A program made the position numbers and the translations under genes. A stretch of 64,000 nt of DNA from Saliphagus infecundisoli (lineage in GTDB: Archaea; Halobacteriota; Halobacteria; Halobacteriales; Natrialbaceae): contig NZ_JAIWHV010000001.1 of NCBI RefSeq assembly GCF_020177375.1, forward strand, positions 434,001-498,000, read 5' to 3'. Below, piece by piece: positions 61,305 through 64,000 of this stretch (its first letter is position 1; the number at the start of each line of letters is the position of its first letter). The notes below the pieces were generated by a model. That model saw nothing but the letters and a program-made list of their open reading frames with translations. It made no database searches and was not told where the DNA came from.

Positions 61305-64000
61305 TCAGGGAGAGCGGCCCCACTCCGCGCTTCGCTTGGGGCGATCGCTCACCGCCTGGACGTCGATCGGCTCTTCTTTGGCCTCGAGGGCTTCGAGCGC
61401 CGCGGCGGCGCTCGCGGGCGTCGAGAAGTAGGTGATCTCCTCCTCGACGGCGACCTCCAGGAGGTCGCGGTCCCGGGAGACGATGAGATCGACCTTCCCC
61501 TCGCGGACGGCCCGGACGAGATCGACCTCCTCACAGAGCTCGAAGTGGTCGGTGAAGCCGGCGACCAGCCGGTCGCCTTCTTCGGTGTCGGGGTCGGGGA
61601 ACTTCCCGTCCGAGAGGTCGATGATCGCCGTCCCGGAGTCGGGGATCGGCTTTCCGGTCGCGTCCTGGGCCTTGTCGTAGGCCTTCCCGAAGCCGTCGGC
61701 GCTGCCCATGACCTCCCCGGTCGACTTCATCTCGGGACCCAGACGCGGATCCGAGCCCGGCAGCCGGTCGAAGGGAAGGACGACCTCCTTGATCGAGGTC
61801 TGCTCGGGGATCCGCTCGTCGACTCCGAGTTCGTCGATCGACTCGCCGGCCATCACCCGCGCCGCGAGTTTGGCGATCGGGACGCCCGTCGCCTTCGAGA
61901 TGAACGGCACCGTCCGGGAGGAACGGGGGTTGGCCTCGAGGACGAACACGTCGCCGTCTCTCACCGCGAGTTGGACGTTCAACAGTCCCACGGTGTCGAG
62001 GGCGCTCGCGATCTCTTCGGTGACCTCGCGAACGCGCGCGAGAGTGTCCTCCGAGAGCGACCGGGGCGGGATCATACACGCCGAGTCGCCGGAGTGGACG
62101 CCCGCGCTCTCGACGTGTTCCATGATCCCGCCGATGAGGACGTCCTCGCCGTCGGCGACGGCGTCGACGTCGAGTTCGACGGCGTCTTCCAGGAACTCGT
62201 CCACCAGGATCGGCTTGTCCGGGCTGACGCGGACGGCCTCCTCGATGTAGCGCTCGAGTTCCTCGTCGTCGTAGACGACCTCCATCGCGCGCCCGCCGAG
62301 TACGTACGACGGTCTGACGAGCACCGGGTAGCCGATCCCGTGGGCGAGTTCCATCGCCTCGTTCTCGCTGTAGGCGGCCCCGCCATCGGGCTGGGCGATC
62401 CCCAACTCGTCCATCAGGGCGTTGAAGCGGTCGCGGTCCTCCGCCAGGTCCATCGCCTCGACGCTCGTTCCCATCACCGCACAGTCGAGGCCGCGACGAT
62501 CGATCTCGTCCTGGAGGGGTTCGCCGATGTTCACCGAGGTCTGGCCGCCGAACTGGACCATCACGCCGTCGGCGTCCGCGGCCTCGGCGACGTCTGCGAC
62601 CTCCTCGGCGGTGATCGGCTCGAAGAACAACCCATCCGAGGTGTCGTAGTCCGTCGAGACCGTCTCGGGGTTGTTGTTGACGACGTGGGCGTCGATCCCC
62701 TGCTCGCGCAGGGCCTGGACGGCGTGGACCGAACAGTAGTCGAACTCGACGCCCTGGCCGATCCGGATCGGGCCGCCGCCGACGACGATGACGCTCTCGA
62801 CGTCGCGATCGACCTCGAGTTCGCCCGCCGCGGCCGCCCCCAGCAGCGGCCCGGAGTCGAACTCCGACTTGCGCGCCGAGTAGTAGTACGGCGTCTGGGC
62901 GGCGAACTCGCCGGCGCAGGTGTCGACCTGTTTGTACGTGCGTCCGGGGACCTCGCTCTCGACGGTGTCGACGTCCGTCCCCGCAGTGGTTGCGATCGAG
63001 GCGTTGGTGTGGCCGGCGATCGCGGCCTCGGTGAAGTCGCCGTCCTGTGCGGCACGGGTCGAGTCGGCGATCCGTTCGAACCGTTCCGCGTACCACTCGA
63101 AGATTCCCGACAGCGAGACGACCTTCTCGAGATCGTAGCCCCGCTCGAAGGCCTCGAACATCGCGTACGGCCGGTCGGGCGAGGGACGTTCTAAGTACTG
63201 TTCCTCGAGCTCGTCGTCGCTCACGTCGGCCCACTCGACGTCCGGGTCGTACTCCGAGGAGCGAAGCGCCTTCAGCAGCGACTCCTCGAAGGTCCGGCCG
63301 ATCGCCATCGCCTCGCCGGTGGACTTCATCGCCGTCGTCAGCTCGAAGTCGACGTCCTCGAACTTGTCCTTGGGCCAGCGCGGGACCTTCGTGACGACGT
63401 AGTCGATCGCGGGCTCGAACGCGGCCGTGGTCTCGCCCGTGATCTCGTTCGTGATCTCGTGGAGGCGCTTTCCGAGGGCGACCTTCGCGGTGACGCGGGC
63501 GATCGGATATCCAGTGGCCTTCGAGGCGAGAGCCGAGGACCGCGAAACCCGGGGGTTGACTTCGACGACCCGGTACTCGCCGCCGGGGGTGCCGTCGTCG
63601 CGCCAGGCGAACTGGATGTTACAGCCACCTTGAATCCCGAGTTCGCGGATGACGTCGAGCGCGGCGGTGCGCATCTCCTGGTGGCCCTCGTCGGGGACGA
63701 TCTGGGAGGGGGTGACGACCGTGGACTCACCGGTGTGGATGCCCATCGGATCGATGTTCTCCATGTTGCAGATGATGATACAGGAGTCGTCCGCGTCGCG
63801 CATGACCTCGTACTCGTACTCGACCCAGCCCGCGATGGACTCGGTGATGAGGACCTCGCTGTTCCGGGAGAGACGAAGCCCCTTGCGGACCCGCGAGAGG
63901 AGCTCGTCGAACTCGCTTACGACGCCCGACCCCGACCCGCCGAGGGTGTACGTCGTCCGGGCGATGACGGGGAGCCCGCCGACCTCGTCGACGGCCTCCT
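61305..64000 (-). CDS. carB: Carbamoyl-phosphate synthase large subunit CarB, N terminus cut by the window
   Basis: The open frame continues to the window edge without a stop, giving about 898 residues of a family of roughly 1050-1080. CarB makes carbamoyl phosphate for arginine and pyrimidines. The first ATP-grasp half is seen from the edge (VIARTTYTLGGSGSG; MENIDPMGIHTGESTVVTPSQ), then VVEVNPRVSRSS, the oligomerisation region (YKQVDTCAGEFAA), the second half with VVGGGPIRIGQGVEFDY, FVLEANPRSSRTVPF, and the C-terminal methylglyoxal-synthase-like allosteric domain. The internal start at 63803 is not the real start. No carA is in view. Confidence 0.95.
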   Translation of the reverse strand, partial: EAVDEVGGLPVIARTTYTLGGSGSGVVSEFDELLSRVRKGLRLSRNSEVLITESIAGWVEYEYEVMRDADDSCIIICNMENIDPMGIHTGESTVVTPSQIVPDEGHQEMRTAALDVIRELGIQGGCNIQFAWRDDGTPGGEYRVVEVNPRVSRSSALASKATGYPIARVTAKVALGKRLHEITNEITGETTAAFEPAIDYVVTKVPRWPKDKFEDVDFELTTAMKSTGEAMAIGRTFEESLLKALRSSEYDPDVEWADVSDDELEEQYLERPSPDRPYAMFEAFERGYDLEKVVSLSGIFEWYAERFERIADSTRAAQDGDFTEAAIAGHTNASIATTAGTDVDTVESEVPGRTYKQVDTCAGEFAAQTPYYYSARKSEFDSGPLLGAAAAGELEVDRDVESVIVVGGGPIRIGQGVEFDYCSVHAVQALREQGIDAHVVNNNPETVSTDYDTSDGLFFEPITAEEVADVAEAADADGVMVQFGGQTSVNIGEPLQDEIDRRGLDCAVMGTSVEAMDLAEDRDRFNALMDELGIAQPDGGAAYSENEAMELAHGIGYPVLVRPSYVLGGRAMEVVYDDEELERYIEEAVRVSPDKPILVDEFLEDAVELDVDAVADGEDVLIGGIMEHVESAGVHSGDSACMIPPRSLSEDTLARVREVTEEIASALDTVGLLNVQLAVRDGDVFVLEANPRSSRTVPFISKATGVPIAKLAARVMAGESIDELGVDERIPEQTSIKEVVLPFDRLPGSDPRLGPEMKSTGEVMGSADGFGKAYDKAQDATGKPIPDSGTAIIDLSDGKFPDPDTEEGDRLVAGFTDHFELCEEVDLVRAVREGKVDLIVSRDRDLLEVAVEEEITYFSTPASAAAALEALEAKEEPIDVQAVSDRPKRSAEWGRSP

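Noticed and set aside
63047-63803. carB start at the ATG near 63803
   Set aside because: The frame and homology run on to the window edge, so this is an internal methionine.

Overview
The window is chromosomal DNA from a haloarchaeon (class Halobacteria). The evidence is a GC content that looks like roughly two thirds or more, proteins rich in Asp and Glu, archaeal markers (GatD, aIF2-beta, L7Ae/S28e/L24e, TmcA, Cdc48, sn-glycerol-1-phosphate dehydrogenase), families I know only from haloarchaea (DUF7344, DUF5789, FolCP fusion), and TATA boxes about 27 bases before ATG or GTG codons, as expected for leaderless mRNAs. I cannot name the genus. No rRNA, tRNA, CRISPR array, insertion sequence or prophage is visible. 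Most of the window is core genome.

Layout. 0-8 kb: a secreted coiled-coil protein, a two-winged-helix regulator, ThiE, GatD with an overlapping GNAT gene, a membrane-anchored molybdopterin oxidoreductase, a cupin, aIF2-beta and a DUF5789 protein. 8-12 kb: a frameshifted membrane protein, a lone TrpB, a VOC protein, a DUF7344 regulator, and the L7Ae-S28e-L24e-Ndk operon, which has an unusually long structured leader. 12-20 kb: TmcA, an unknown acidic protein, an alkaline-phosphatase-fold protein, DUF371, endonuclease III, an RNase H-like protein and LarC with a His-rich insert. 20-31 kb: Cdc48, a two-helix membrane protein, an EamA transporter, a complete five-gene oligopeptide ABC transporter, and an RNase H. 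31-45 kb: glutamate synthase, a second frameshifted membrane gene, a GIY-YIG-like protein, a kinase-fold phosphotransferase, an SDR, HflX, a 53-residue DUF1059 protein, a beta-propeller, pirin, an unknown protein, then a UPF0104/AglD-type membrane protein and a GT4 glycosyltransferase.

45-54 kb is the least ordinary part: a 50-residue zinc-finger protein, a FilR1-type regulator, an ATP-grasp ligase overlapping an asparagine-synthetase-like protein that lacks the glutaminase cysteine, a sugar-nucleotide-type epimerase, a GCS2 glutamate-cysteine-ligase-like protein and a methyltransferase. Three unrelated ATP-dependent carboxylate-amine ligases lie within about 5.5 kb, which suggests an undescribed small-molecule or glycan-amidation pathway. 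This is inference. 54-64 kb: EgsA (archaeal lipid backbone), an ABC-2 exporter, an S9 peptidase, FolCP and the C-terminal part of CarB, which runs off the window.

Two small membrane-protein genes (8147-8519 and 36124-36550) are each broken by an apparent single-base insertion. They are either pseudogenes or assembly errors.
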